From the NCBI GenBank assembly GCA_026016205.1, contig CP061209.1, positions 760,330-824,329 of the forward strand: DNA of 64,000 nucleotides, given 5' to 3'. Below the pieces are notes generated by a model that searched no databases, was not told where the DNA came from, and saw only the letters and a list, made by a program, of their open reading frames with translations. This document shows, piece after piece, positions 57,459 to 64,000 of this stretch (position 1 is its first letter; each line of letters opens with the position of its first letter). Made by a program: the position numbers and the translations under genes. Origin of the DNA: Methanosarcinales archaeon. Lineage in GTDB: Archaea > Halobacteriota > UBA148 > JAUWXC01.

Positions 57459-57795
57459 GGACGTCAAAAAACTAAGTAAAAAATACCGCCATTTTGATAA
57501 GGACTTCGAACGCTTTAAAAAAGCCTTGAACGCTTCTTTGCCCAATCATCTCAGAAGGACTATTCGCATTGCTGGCCTGGGGCATGATGTCAAAACGCCA
57601 GTATACAAGGTCAAAACGTTCAAAAGCTCTGATTTTAAGGGACGGGGGGCAAGGAGCGGCTTCAGAATAATCTACGCTCACCAACCAAATGATGATTGTA
57701 TAATTTTCATTGAGGCATATCATAAAAACAAACAAGAAAACGAGAGTAGAGATCGAATCTACAGATGCTTCGGGAAGAACGCCATCAAGATTTAA
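57424..57795 (+). CDS. RelE/HigB-like toxin paired with Panacea
   Basis: 123 aa from the ATG at 57424 (MTAFKEVPEFAKDVKKLSKKYRHFDKDFERFKKAL); the frame extends 10 codons upstream. Core IRIAGLGHDVKTPVYKVKTFKSSDFKGRGARSGFRIIYAHQPNDDCIIFIEAYHKN matches RelE/HigB-type mRNA interferases (basic strand, FRIIYA, YHKN end). A toxin of this fold next to Panacea fits the PanAT arrangement. Confidence 0.8.
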   Translation: MTAFKEVPEFAKDVKKLSKKYRHFDKDFERFKKALNASLPNHLRRTIRIAGLGHDVKTPVYKVKTFKSSDFKGRGARSGFRIIYAHQPNDDCIIFIEAYHKNKQENESRDRIYRCFGKNAIKI

Positions 57796-57922
57796 GATAA
57801 AAGAGCCTTGACTATGATCGCTGACTTGGTTGGTGGAATTTGACCTTCGGGAGTGCCGATTCCACCCAAAAATTTTTAGGTGAAAGCCCCGAAGAGTTAA
57901 CGGAACCAAAAGAAGTGATACC

Positions 57923-58474
57923 ATGAGTTCGACAATAGATTCTACTACAGTGATGGCGGGGGCAACACTGCTATTAGCGATAGTCACTGCGATATCAATT
58001 AGGTTAACACAAGATCATAACAAGAAGGTTGACAAATATAACGAGGAGACTCTGGAAGTAATGCGGAAGTCTCATGAGCCCGTATTATCTTTAGATTTAT
58101 GGAAATCATGGAAAAAAGGACAGGAGCCTACATCCACAGCCAGTTACACCTATTGGATAACTGTTAGAAATGATGGTATGGGGCCAGCAAGAAATGTAGA
58201 GCTCAAATATCGGTTTGGTCGCATGCATATAAAACCCGGAGAGGTATGGGAGGAGTCGGAGAAAGATTTTGACCTGCATGTTATTGATTTACCTATGGGC
58301 AGTATAGCCACCGGTAGCGTGTTGGAAGAAAGACTGTTGGACTCGAAAGAAAACTCTAGTGACTTAGATTCTAGATATGCTGTTCGTCTGAAAGCATCTT
58401 ATGAAGATATTTTTGGGAAGAAGTATTACGAATCCGAAAGGGAGAGACACCTAGACGACGTAGAAGAACGCTAA
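57923..58474 (+). CDS. Single-pass membrane protein, unknown
   Basis: 183 aa. One N-terminal membrane helix (VMAGATLLLAIVTAISIRL) then a basic helix and a soluble beta-rich domain (PVLSLDLWKSWKKGQEPTSTASYTYWITVRNDGMGPARNVELKYRFG), a pattern common in proteins annotated only as hypothetical membrane proteins. Start ATG at 57923 with GAAGTGATACC upstream. No function known. Confidence 0.65.
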   Translation: MSSTIDSTTVMAGATLLLAIVTAISIRLTQDHNKKVDKYNEETLEVMRKSHEPVLSLDLWKSWKKGQEPTSTASYTYWITVRNDGMGPARNVELKYRFGRMHIKPGEVWEESEKDFDLHVIDLPMGSIATGSVLEERLLDSKENSSDLDSRYAVRLKASYEDIFGKKYYESERERHLDDVEER

Positions 58475-58565
58475 TTTATCACTCAGCAGCAGATTGTCTG
58501 GTTAGAGGGTGAAATGAGTCCAAGTCGCTGCCCAGCTTTATTTCGTCTATCTTTAATTTCATACA

Positions 58566-59828
58566 TCACGCCCCCATCTTCTTGGCCTGGGCTATCTCCT
58601 TAAGCTCTTCCTCTGGGAGCTTTGTGAGTATCTTCGCTATGGTCTTTTGCATCTCCTCATGTTGCAACAAAAGGTTCATTATCTCATCGCGCTTGACCGT
58701 CTCTTCCAATCCTTCCACCCTATCCTGGAGCGTGATGGCGGTCTTTAGATCCAGCACAGCGCCACACCTATTACAGAACTTGGCGGTGCTGGCGTTCAGG
58801 GTCATACACCTTGAGCACTTCTTGGGCGTTAGCGCGCTCTCCTCTTTCTTGCCCGGCTCCTCTTCCATGCCGTATATCTTGGCAATCGCCTTATCGGTGT
58901 CTCTGCCAGAGAGGTGGACGTATGTGGACGCCATGTTTGAGCCTTGCACCCAGCCAAAGAACTGGTTCATCTGCGCCTCAGTTAGATGATTGGCTAGAAA
59001 CGTTGCCCTACTATGTCTAAGGGCGTGTGGATTGACGCTTTTCTTGATGCCCGCCCTCTTTCCTAGGACCTGGAGCAATTTCCTCACGCTGGCATAGTTG
59101 AGGGGCATGTTCTTGTTTGTCGTGCCCAGTCCAAGCCAAAGAGGAGCTTCTGGGTCGTCTCTAAATGGATGAATGCCCATCCAGTCTGCTAAATGTGGCG
59201 TGGCTGCGATGATCCTGATTCTGCGCATCCCAGTCTTGCCGTTTACGATTATCTGGGCGCCATGGTCATCAAAGCTGACATTCTTTATTCTCAATGAGCA
59301 GAGCTCTCCAACCCTGCAGCCTGCCTCATAGAGCACGAACACCAGTGCCCTGTCTCTCGGGTGCTCGCTTGCCTCGATCAGCCTCTTGATCTCCTCCTCG
59401 GTCAAAATCTCCTCTGGCAGTTTGTTATTATGGTTTTTCATGCCCGTCTTGATCCACTTGACTTCTTTGGGATATTCGTCTTCCATACCCCTCAGCCATC
59501 TATAGAAATACTTAATCGCCACCCGGTAATCGTGCTTAGTCCAATCGGCATAATCCATCTTCTCGATCCGCATGACGAGGTTTTTTAGGTCCTTGTCATC
59601 AGCGTCCTCGAAGTCCTTTCCCAGCCATTCAGCTAGCTTGAAAAGATGGCGCAGGTATTTTAGAATTCTGGGCTTCCCTAGCCCCTTGGCAAAACAGTAG
59701 TCCTGGAAGTCCAATATGGCCTTCTTATTCTTTTCGGAGATGGCCTTGGTGGTCCTGAGTTTCTCCACGTATTTATCCAATCTTCTATCCCAGTCGTAGA
59801 TGTCGATTCTATGCCCTTTTCGTGCCAT
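58566..59828 (-). CDS. Tyrosine recombinase/integrase with C-terminal zinc ribbon
   Basis: 420 aa from the ATG at 59828 (an ATG three codons earlier is also in frame). N-terminal SAM-like core-binding domain (about residues 20-130). Catalytic residues are Arg in AGCRVGELCSLRI, Lys in NGKTGMRRI, His-x-x-Arg in HALRHSRATF, and Tyr in STYVHLSGRDTD. A zinc ribbon (CSRCMTLNASTAKFCNRCG) and a coiled coil follow. The gene begins 45 bp from the tRNA-Thr 3' end, the usual place for an integrase whose attachment site is the tRNA. Confidence 0.93.
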   Translation of the reverse strand: MARKGHRIDIYDWDRRLDKYVEKLRTTKAISEKNKKAILDFQDYCFAKGLGKPRILKYLRHLFKLAEWLGKDFEDADDKDLKNLVMRIEKMDYADWTKHDYRVAIKYFYRWLRGMEDEYPKEVKWIKTGMKNHNNKLPEEILTEEEIKRLIEASEHPRDRALVFVLYEAGCRVGELCSLRIKNVSFDDHGAQIIVNGKTGMRRIRIIAATPHLADWMGIHPFRDDPEAPLWLGLGTTNKNMPLNYASVRKLLQVLGKRAGIKKSVNPHALRHSRATFLANHLTEAQMNQFFGWVQGSNMASTYVHLSGRDTDKAIAKIYGMEEEPGKKEESALTPKKCSRCMTLNASTAKFCNRCGAVLDLKTAITLQDRVEGLEETVKRDEIMNLLLQHEEMQKTIAKILTKLPEEELKEIAQAKKMGA

Positions 59829-59872
59829 CAACCCCATATAAGGATGTTAAGGGATTTAAACCCTCAGTTCAA

Positions 59873-59886
59873 AGCCGTCGGAGGGA
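59873..59886. repeat. Right att-like direct repeat (within tRNA-Thr 3' end)
   Basis: AGCCGTCGGAGGGA, identical to 47909-47922. It comprises the complement of the discriminator, the acceptor 3' strand and the end of the T-stem, so insertion leaves the tRNA gene whole. Confidence 0.7.
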
Positions 59887-59944
59887 GTTGAACCCTCGAC
59901 CTGTCGCTTACGAGGCGACCGCTCTACCACTGAGCCACGACGGC
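59873..59944 (-). tRNA. tRNA-Thr(CGT)
   Basis: Minus strand, 72 nt. Acceptor GCCGTCG/CGACGGC, anticodon stem TCGC/GCGA, loop CTCGTAA (anticodon CGT), T-arm GAGGG-TTCAACT-CCCTC, discriminator T. No intron. Its 3' 14 bp are the right attachment site. Confidence 0.93.
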
Positions 59945-59975
59945 ATAAAATATCGGTTTCGTAATGACTTAAGAG

Positions 59976-60944
59976 TTATGATGTGACCTGACAATCAACG
60001 CAGACAATGTATTTATGCGGCGCATACGAATGCACTTTCCTGATGTTGAAAACTTTGATGCCAACGCCACGGCGTGCTGCAATCTTACAGAGGTTGACAG
60101 CTGCGCCTTCAAAATCGTCTTCGTGCCTGATGTCGTAGTAATGCATGATTCCATCTGACCTTAGCATCTCAATCGCTTCATCCAAGAACTCGCTCGCCTT
60201 ATGCGGAAGATTCATGATAATTCTATCGGCGCGCCCTTTAAAGCGGGCAGCCACCTCGCGAACGTCTCCCTGGATTATCTCGATGTTTGTTATAGAGTTC
60301 AGCTCCGCATTCTTGCGCAGAAACAGGATTGCATCCGAATTCTTGTCAATCGCTATTACGTGTTTTGCGCGCTTGGCAATTAAAATCGAGAAGGGGCCCA
60401 CACCAGCAAACATGTCGATAACAGTTTCACCTGGCTTGACCTGCGCAGATACGCGTGCCCTCTCTGTGGAGAGATGAGGATTAAAATAGGCGCGCTGAAT
60501 GTCCACTATATATCGGCAACCGTGCTCTTTGTGGGTAGTTTCCGTCCTGGGCTCGCCTGCAACTACCTTGAAGTCGCGAACCCTAAATTCGCCGGTTGTG
60601 GAGGAGATAGGGTATAAGACCGTCCTCACATTCTTGTGTATCTTGAGAATTGCCCTGGCTACGTTCACATCTTCCTCGGAGAGGATTGCAATGTCGCCGA
60701 TGATTTCGTAAGACGGGGTAAAATCCAAGAGGTCCTCAATTGTCTCGTGTTTCTTCGCCTCTTCGAATTCGCCAGTCGCAATTTCCATGTCTGGCGGGAT
60801 ATTTTTTCTGGTTGATATTGGCACGTACAAAAACTGGTTATCTGACCGAATCTTGAAGGATTTATTCAAGATGCCTAATTCAGCCAGCTTTTTACGAGTT
60901 GATTCGCCTTTTGTTATTGGGACCTTCACATACAGGGATTTCAC
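59976..60944 (-). CDS. trm5: tRNA (guanine37-N1)-methyltransferase Trm5
   Basis: 322 aa. N-terminal D1 domain (KSLYVKVPITKGESTRKKLAELGILNKSFKI), D2, then the SAM-binding DMFAGVGPFSILIAKRAKHVIAIDKN and IIMNLPHKASEFLDEAI (the NPPH-like motif NLPH). KEHGCRYIVDIQRAYFNPHLSTERARV is a Trm5 hallmark. It makes m1G37 to prevent frameshifting. It flanks the right end of the element. Confidence 0.94.
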   Translation of the reverse strand: MKSLYVKVPITKGESTRKKLAELGILNKSFKIRSDNQFLYVPISTRKNIPPDMEIATGEFEEAKKHETIEDLLDFTPSYEIIGDIAILSEEDVNVARAILKIHKNVRTVLYPISSTTGEFRVRDFKVVAGEPRTETTHKEHGCRYIVDIQRAYFNPHLSTERARVSAQVKPGETVIDMFAGVGPFSILIAKRAKHVIAIDKNSDAILFLRKNAELNSITNIEIIQGDVREVAARFKGRADRIIMNLPHKASEFLDEAIEMLRSDGIMHYYDIRHEDDFEGAAVNLCKIAARRGVGIKVFNIRKVHSYAPHKYIVCVDCQVTS

Positions 60945-60990
60945 AATAAAGCCTCAAGAAAAGATGGCCCCCATATAATTAACTTCTTGT

Positions 60991-61440
60991 TTATAGGTGA
61001 AGAGGTATACCTTGTACCGCCTCTTGTTCCTCGAGCGCCTTGGAAATGTACCTGTATTCTCGTTGCGCCCTGCTACCCCGCCGCTCTAAAATGCTGGCCC
61101 TGTACATCCTACCTAGGTAAGTAGAAACAGTGCTCAGTGGTATGCGTTCAAAAGTGCGCTCGTAGTGCGCCTTGGCTTCTTTTGATGTGAACCAAACGCC
61201 TGAAGATTCATACCTCAATAATAGCTTCAACCGCTCCTTAACCGTCAGCGTTTCATCGCTTAGTTGTGCTATGTCCTGCACAAAGTCCTGGGAGGTGAGA
61301 CGTGATGAAGTTTCAGCGGGTGTAGGCTGGAAATCCAGAGCTTCAATCATCTGAAGGACTCTTTTCTTAGTGAGAGCGCCCTCAAACGACACGGTAGTTT
61401 TCGTGCCATCGTCGTAGACGATCTCCATATTTATCTTCAT
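60991..61440 (-). CDS. Winged-helix protein of unknown function
   Basis: 149 aa from the ATG at 61440 (MKINMEIVYDDGTKTTVSFEG), behind GGGAGCGAGCG; a longer frame starts at 61491. The N-terminal beta part is followed by TVKERLKLLLRYESSGVWFTSKEAKAHYERTFERIPLSTVSTYLGRMYRASILERRGSRAQREYRYI, a winged helix. Similar proteins appear in Methanosarcina relatives as conserved hypotheticals. Upstream DNA is full of TGTGAA repeats it may bind. Confidence 0.72.
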   Translation of the reverse strand: MKINMEIVYDDGTKTTVSFEGALTKKRVLQMIEALDFQPTPAETSSRLTSQDFVQDIAQLSDETLTVKERLKLLLRYESSGVWFTSKEAKAHYERTFERIPLSTVSTYLGRMYRASILERRGSRAQREYRYISKALEEQEAVQGIPLHL

Positions 61441-61874
61441 CACGCTCGCTCCCTGTTTGGCGTCCCATCCCCTCCAGAATGGTGCATTCAAGTTTCATAT
61501 ATTCACACTTTATTACGGTGTGAATGTGAAACGTTCTTGTGAACGACATGTGAATAGTAGTAAACACCCCCTATATATACTTTTCAGTCGAAATAAGGGT
61601 GTAGAGTTGTAGATGACTGATTCTGGCAGTATACTGCACGTTTTAGGCATTAAAAGACGCTATAATGGCGTATTTTGTGTTTCACGCTGTCACAAGCTGT
61701 GAATTGTCATAAAAATTTCTCTACGCTCTTATCTTCTTTTTCCACAGGAAATGAAGGGGTTGCCCATTTTGCCCTTAACACTCTTTTTCACAGAGTTTAA
61801 GTGACAATAAGCCTGCTAACAGCATAAAAATTAAGACATAGCATGCCCATCCACAGACTTGGTGAATTGGTGAA
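61441..61874. promoter_or_regulatory. Repeat-rich divergent regulatory region (TTCACA/TGTGAA motifs)
   Basis: 434 bp between the wHTH gene and dphB. ATTCACAC (61501-61508), nine bases, GTGTGAAT (61518-61525) is a perfect inverted repeat. TGTGAA half-sites recur at 61519, 61525, 61538 and 61549. Further TTCAC/GTGAA words appear at about 61680-61710 and 61789-61795. A TATA-like TATATATAC (about 61572-61580) is also present. No gene is seen. The pattern suggests a multi-site operator, most simply for the winged-helix protein. Confidence 0.55.
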
Positions 61875-62654
61875 ATGCTTACATTTGTTGGTGCTGGATT
61901 ATATGATGAGAGCGATATAACGCTAAAGGGTTTGAATGCCATTAAGGATGCGGACCATGTTTTTGCAGAGTTCTACACCTCTAAGTTAATGGGAACAACG
62001 CTGGACAAAATGGAGCAGTTGTATGGGAAAAAGATTCATCTATTGACACGAGAAGACGTCGAACAGAGCCCAGAGAAGGTGCTCACTCTGGCAAAAGACG
62101 GAAATATCGTTTTTCTGACGGGCGGCGATGTCATGGTTTCCACAACCCATGTTGATCTCAGGCTCAGGGCAGTGGATATGGGCATCAAGACGAGAATAAT
62201 TCACGGATTGTCAGTACAATCCGCAGTATGTGGATTGACGGGGCTGCAAAACTATAGATTTGGTAAATCTGCGTCCATTGCATTTCCATATAAAGGGCGG
62301 GTGTCAGAGATGCCATACGATACGATTAAGACCAACAAAGGGCATAATCTGCATACGTTATTGTTCCTTGATATCGCAGAAAAATGTATGACAATAAACG
62401 AGGCTATTGACATCCTCTTAAGAATCGAAAAGGATAGAAAAGAGGAGGTAGTCAAGGGGATAGGAGTTGGAATCGCGCGTGCTGGCTCAGAAAATCCAGT
62501 AGTGAGGGCGGATTATATAGATGGGCTGCGAGAGTATGACTTTGGGGCACCGCTTCATGTCCTAGCAATCCCAGGGCGCCTGCATTTCCTGGAGGCGGAA
62601 GCGCTCATCAAGCTTGCTGGCGCGCCCCCGGAGATAGAAAGTGAAATAATTTAA
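61875..62654 (+). CDS. dphB: Diphthine synthase DphB
   Basis: 259 aa. MLTFVGAGLYDESDITLKGLNAIKDADHVFAEFYTSKL is the family start; VFLTGGDVMVSTTHVDLRLRA and the C-terminal LHVLAIPGRLHFLEAEALIKLAGAP are conserved. It tri-methylates the modified His of elongation factor 2 using S-adenosylmethionine. The herA gene follows by 9 bp. Confidence 0.95.
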   Translation: MLTFVGAGLYDESDITLKGLNAIKDADHVFAEFYTSKLMGTTLDKMEQLYGKKIHLLTREDVEQSPEKVLTLAKDGNIVFLTGGDVMVSTTHVDLRLRAVDMGIKTRIIHGLSVQSAVCGLTGLQNYRFGKSASIAFPYKGRVSEMPYDTIKTNKGHNLHTLLFLDIAEKCMTINEAIDILLRIEKDRKEEVVKGIGVGIARAGSENPVVRADYIDGLREYDFGAPLHVLAIPGRLHFLEAEALIKLAGAPPEIESEII

Positions 62655-62663
62655 GAGGTAAAA

Positions 62664-64000
62664 ATGGCCAGAAAATCAATCGGCGTGATATTTGGGGAGA
62701 CTACCCCACTGGAGTTCAAATTTGCTGTTGCAGATAGCAGAGCTACCAAAAAGGGGGGCTATGTAAAGGTATGGCATGAGTCAAATGGCTGGGTGCTGGG
62801 GCACGTCGTTTCCATGACCAAATCGAGCGATGCCTACTCGTTGAATGCTGCTATTAGCGTTGCAAGCGGAGTGAAAATTGCTGAATCTGGGGGGAAAGTG
62901 GTAGCAAAGGTAGCTACTATAGGCTCAAGAGACGAACAGGGGCTGTTGCGCCATCCAAAAACGCCTTTTAACCCTGGAGATAACGTGTATGAGGGCGATA
63001 GAGAATTAATCAGAACAGTGCTCGGTCTCGGTGGGGGGGATGTATACCTGGGCCTATTGGAGGGGCAGGACATGCCGGTCCATCTTGACGTAAACAAGTT
63101 GGTACAAAAACACTGCAGCATTTTAGCCAGGAGCGGGAGCGGAAAGTCATACACTGCAGGCGTTTTGATTGAAGAGCTCCTAGAACAAGAGGTGCCGCTC
63201 TTGGTCATAGACCCGCACGGCGAATACATCTCCTTGAAGCACGAGAATAGTGATACAGCACAGCAAAACCTAATGAAGAAATTTGGCATAGAGCCGAAAG
63301 GATATGCATCACAGGTAATCGTGTATACGCCCGCTAATTTAACGCTCAATCCCGAAGCAGATAAGGTCTTTCGCTTAGATGGCATCAATCTAAGCGCCAG
63401 AAACATAGCCTTGATGCTGCCAACCGATCTCAGCGATACCCAGATGGGCATCCTGTATCATGCCACAAAGATGGTAGAAGAGGAAAAGGGACTCTACACA
63501 ATTGATGATATTATCCTTGCAGTAGGCGAAAGCAGGAGCAGGGCAAAATGGAGCGTAATCAATTCACTTGAGATGCTTAAAGAAACAGGCATATTGTCCA
63601 GTACTCCGACAACGATAGATGAGCTGGTGCAACCGGGAACGGCATCGATCATCGATATGAAGGGGATACCCCCTGACCTGCAAAGCGTCATCGTTGCACG
63701 ACTGTGTGAGAATTTGTTCGCTGCCAGGAAGACAGGAAAGATTCCACCTGCAATGCTCGTAGTAGAAGAAGGGCATAACTTCTGCCCTGAAAGGGGATAT
63801 GGCAAGGCAGCATCAAGCGACATACTAAGAACAATCGCATCAGAAGGGCGGAAATTTGGACTGGGGCTCATGATAATATCCCAGCGACCTGCACGCATCG
63901 ATAAGAATGTCCTGTCCCAGTGCAACACTCAGATTATTATGAAGGTGACGAATCCCAATGACATACAGGCGATTGGCAAGAGCATAGAAGGATTTAGTTC
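62664..64000 (+). CDS. herA: HerA DNA translocase/helicase (3' end cut by window)
   Basis: 445 residues to the window end, no stop reached. N-terminal HAS-barrel (SIGVIFGETTPLEFKFAVADS), then Walker A SILARSGSGKSYTAGVLIEELL (about residues 152-173), VIDPHGEY, and Walker B MLVVEEGHNFCPERGYG, with ISQRPARIDKNVLSQCNTQ(I/L) as sensor region. HerA works with NurA, Mre11 and Rad50 in end resection; those genes would be expected just downstream. AAGAGGTAAAA precedes the ATG. Confidence 0.92.
   Translation, partial: MARKSIGVIFGETTPLEFKFAVADSRATKKGGYVKVWHESNGWVLGHVVSMTKSSDAYSLNAAISVASGVKIAESGGKVVAKVATIGSRDEQGLLRHPKTPFNPGDNVYEGDRELIRTVLGLGGGDVYLGLLEGQDMPVHLDVNKLVQKHCSILARSGSGKSYTAGVLIEELLEQEVPLLVIDPHGEYISLKHENSDTAQQNLMKKFGIEPKGYASQVIVYTPANLTLNPEADKVFRLDGINLSARNIALMLPTDLSDTQMGILYHATKMVEEEKGLYTIDDIILAVGESRSRAKWSVINSLEMLKETGILSSTPTTIDELVQPGTASIIDMKGIPPDLQSVIVARLCENLFAARKTGKIPPAMLVVEEGHNFCPERGYGKAASSDILRTIASEGRKFGLGLMIISQRPARIDKNVLSQCNTQIIMKVTNPNDIQAIGKSIEGFS

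Larger units (their letters stand above)
47909..59886. mobile_element. Integrated element of about 12 kb at tRNA-Thr(CGT)
   Basis: A tyrosine recombinase gene adjoins the 3' end of tRNA-Thr. The 14-bp sequence AGCCGTCGGAGGGA, which is the 3' end of that tRNA (complementary strand) with its discriminator base, is repeated in the same orientation 11,964 bp away at 47909-47922. Everything between is accessory: nuclease-like, HTH, toxin-antitoxin and membrane proteins, decayed duplicates and AT-rich stretches. Core genes resume on both sides. No capsid, Rep or packaging gene is recognised, so it may be a degraded plasmid or virus or a small island. Its circular form would be about 12 kb. Confidence 0.75.

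Noticed and set aside
1-64000. CRISPR arrays, rRNA operons, insertion-sequence transposases
   Set aside because: No regularly spaced direct repeats, rRNA motifs or DDE/HUH transposase motifs were seen anywhere in the window.

Overview
The window is archaeal chromosome, with closely packed genes, frequent 4-bp ATGA-type start/stop overlaps, TATA-type promoters and intron-containing tRNAs. Archaeal markers include PriS/PriL, GINS, PCNA, aIF2-alpha, S27e, L44e, Nop10, TFS, DphB, Trm1, Trm5, HerA, EndoQ, archaeosortase with archaetidylserine enzymes, geranylgeranyl reductase and MptD of methanopterin synthesis. Two nickel/cobalt-type ECF importers, NikR and a large set of anaerobe-type Fe-S ATPases point to a methanogen-related, anaerobic euryarchaeote (Methanosarcina/ANME/Syntrophoarchaeum neighbourhood). 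The exact lineage is inference and no single gene fixes it.

Layout. 1-5.0 kb: SMC-ScpA-ScpB condensin operon, then a small RHH/RelE toxin-antitoxin pair with a palindromic operator. 5.0-9.9 kb (minus): RNase HII, TrkA-TrkH-TrkA potassium uptake, geranylgeranyl reductase with its ferredoxin. 9.9-16.8 kb (minus): ATP-type PEP carboxykinase, EndoQ, then an information-processing run (PAC2, Nop10, aIF2-alpha, S27e, L44e, GINS, PriS). 16.8-23.9 kb: two complete ECF importers head to head, a classical CbiMNQO-type one on minus, and on plus a second one whose operon includes an HmdB-like radical SAM enzyme (CX5CX2C) and is followed by NikR. This is the most unusual pathway-level arrangement in the window. 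24-36 kb: ZIP transporter, TrmO, radical SAM, metallo-beta-lactamase, heavy-metal permease, two MinD/ferredoxin ATPases, two NifX-domain proteins, Mrp ATPase, DUF5320 and DUF134 proteins, a frameshifted ferredoxin, and an iron-uptake operon (DtxR-type regulator, FeoA, and a FeoB split into GTPase and membrane genes). 36-47.9 kb: PriL-PCNA, TFS-NUDIX, ArtA-Asd-AssS lipid/sorting operon, MptD, THEP1, Trm1, RrmJ, HtpX, three intron-containing tRNAs, DUF371, aldolases, YjbQ.

47,909-59,886 is an about 12-kb integrated element. A tyrosine recombinase lies beside tRNA-Thr(CGT), and a 14-bp segment of the tRNA 3' end is repeated at the far end. Its cargo is mostly unrecognised: three nuclease-like proteins, HTH and AbrB proteins, a Panacea-type toxin-antitoxin pair, membrane proteins, and several decaying duplicates. 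59.9-64 kb returns to core genes (Trm5, a wHTH protein with a repeat-rich promoter, DphB, and HerA cut by the window end).

Two tRNAs (CAT anticodon and Leu-CAA) carry nearly the same 56-nt intron at different positions, which suggests intron transposition between tRNA genes. Function calls rest on motif and family recognition by eye; no database search was run.
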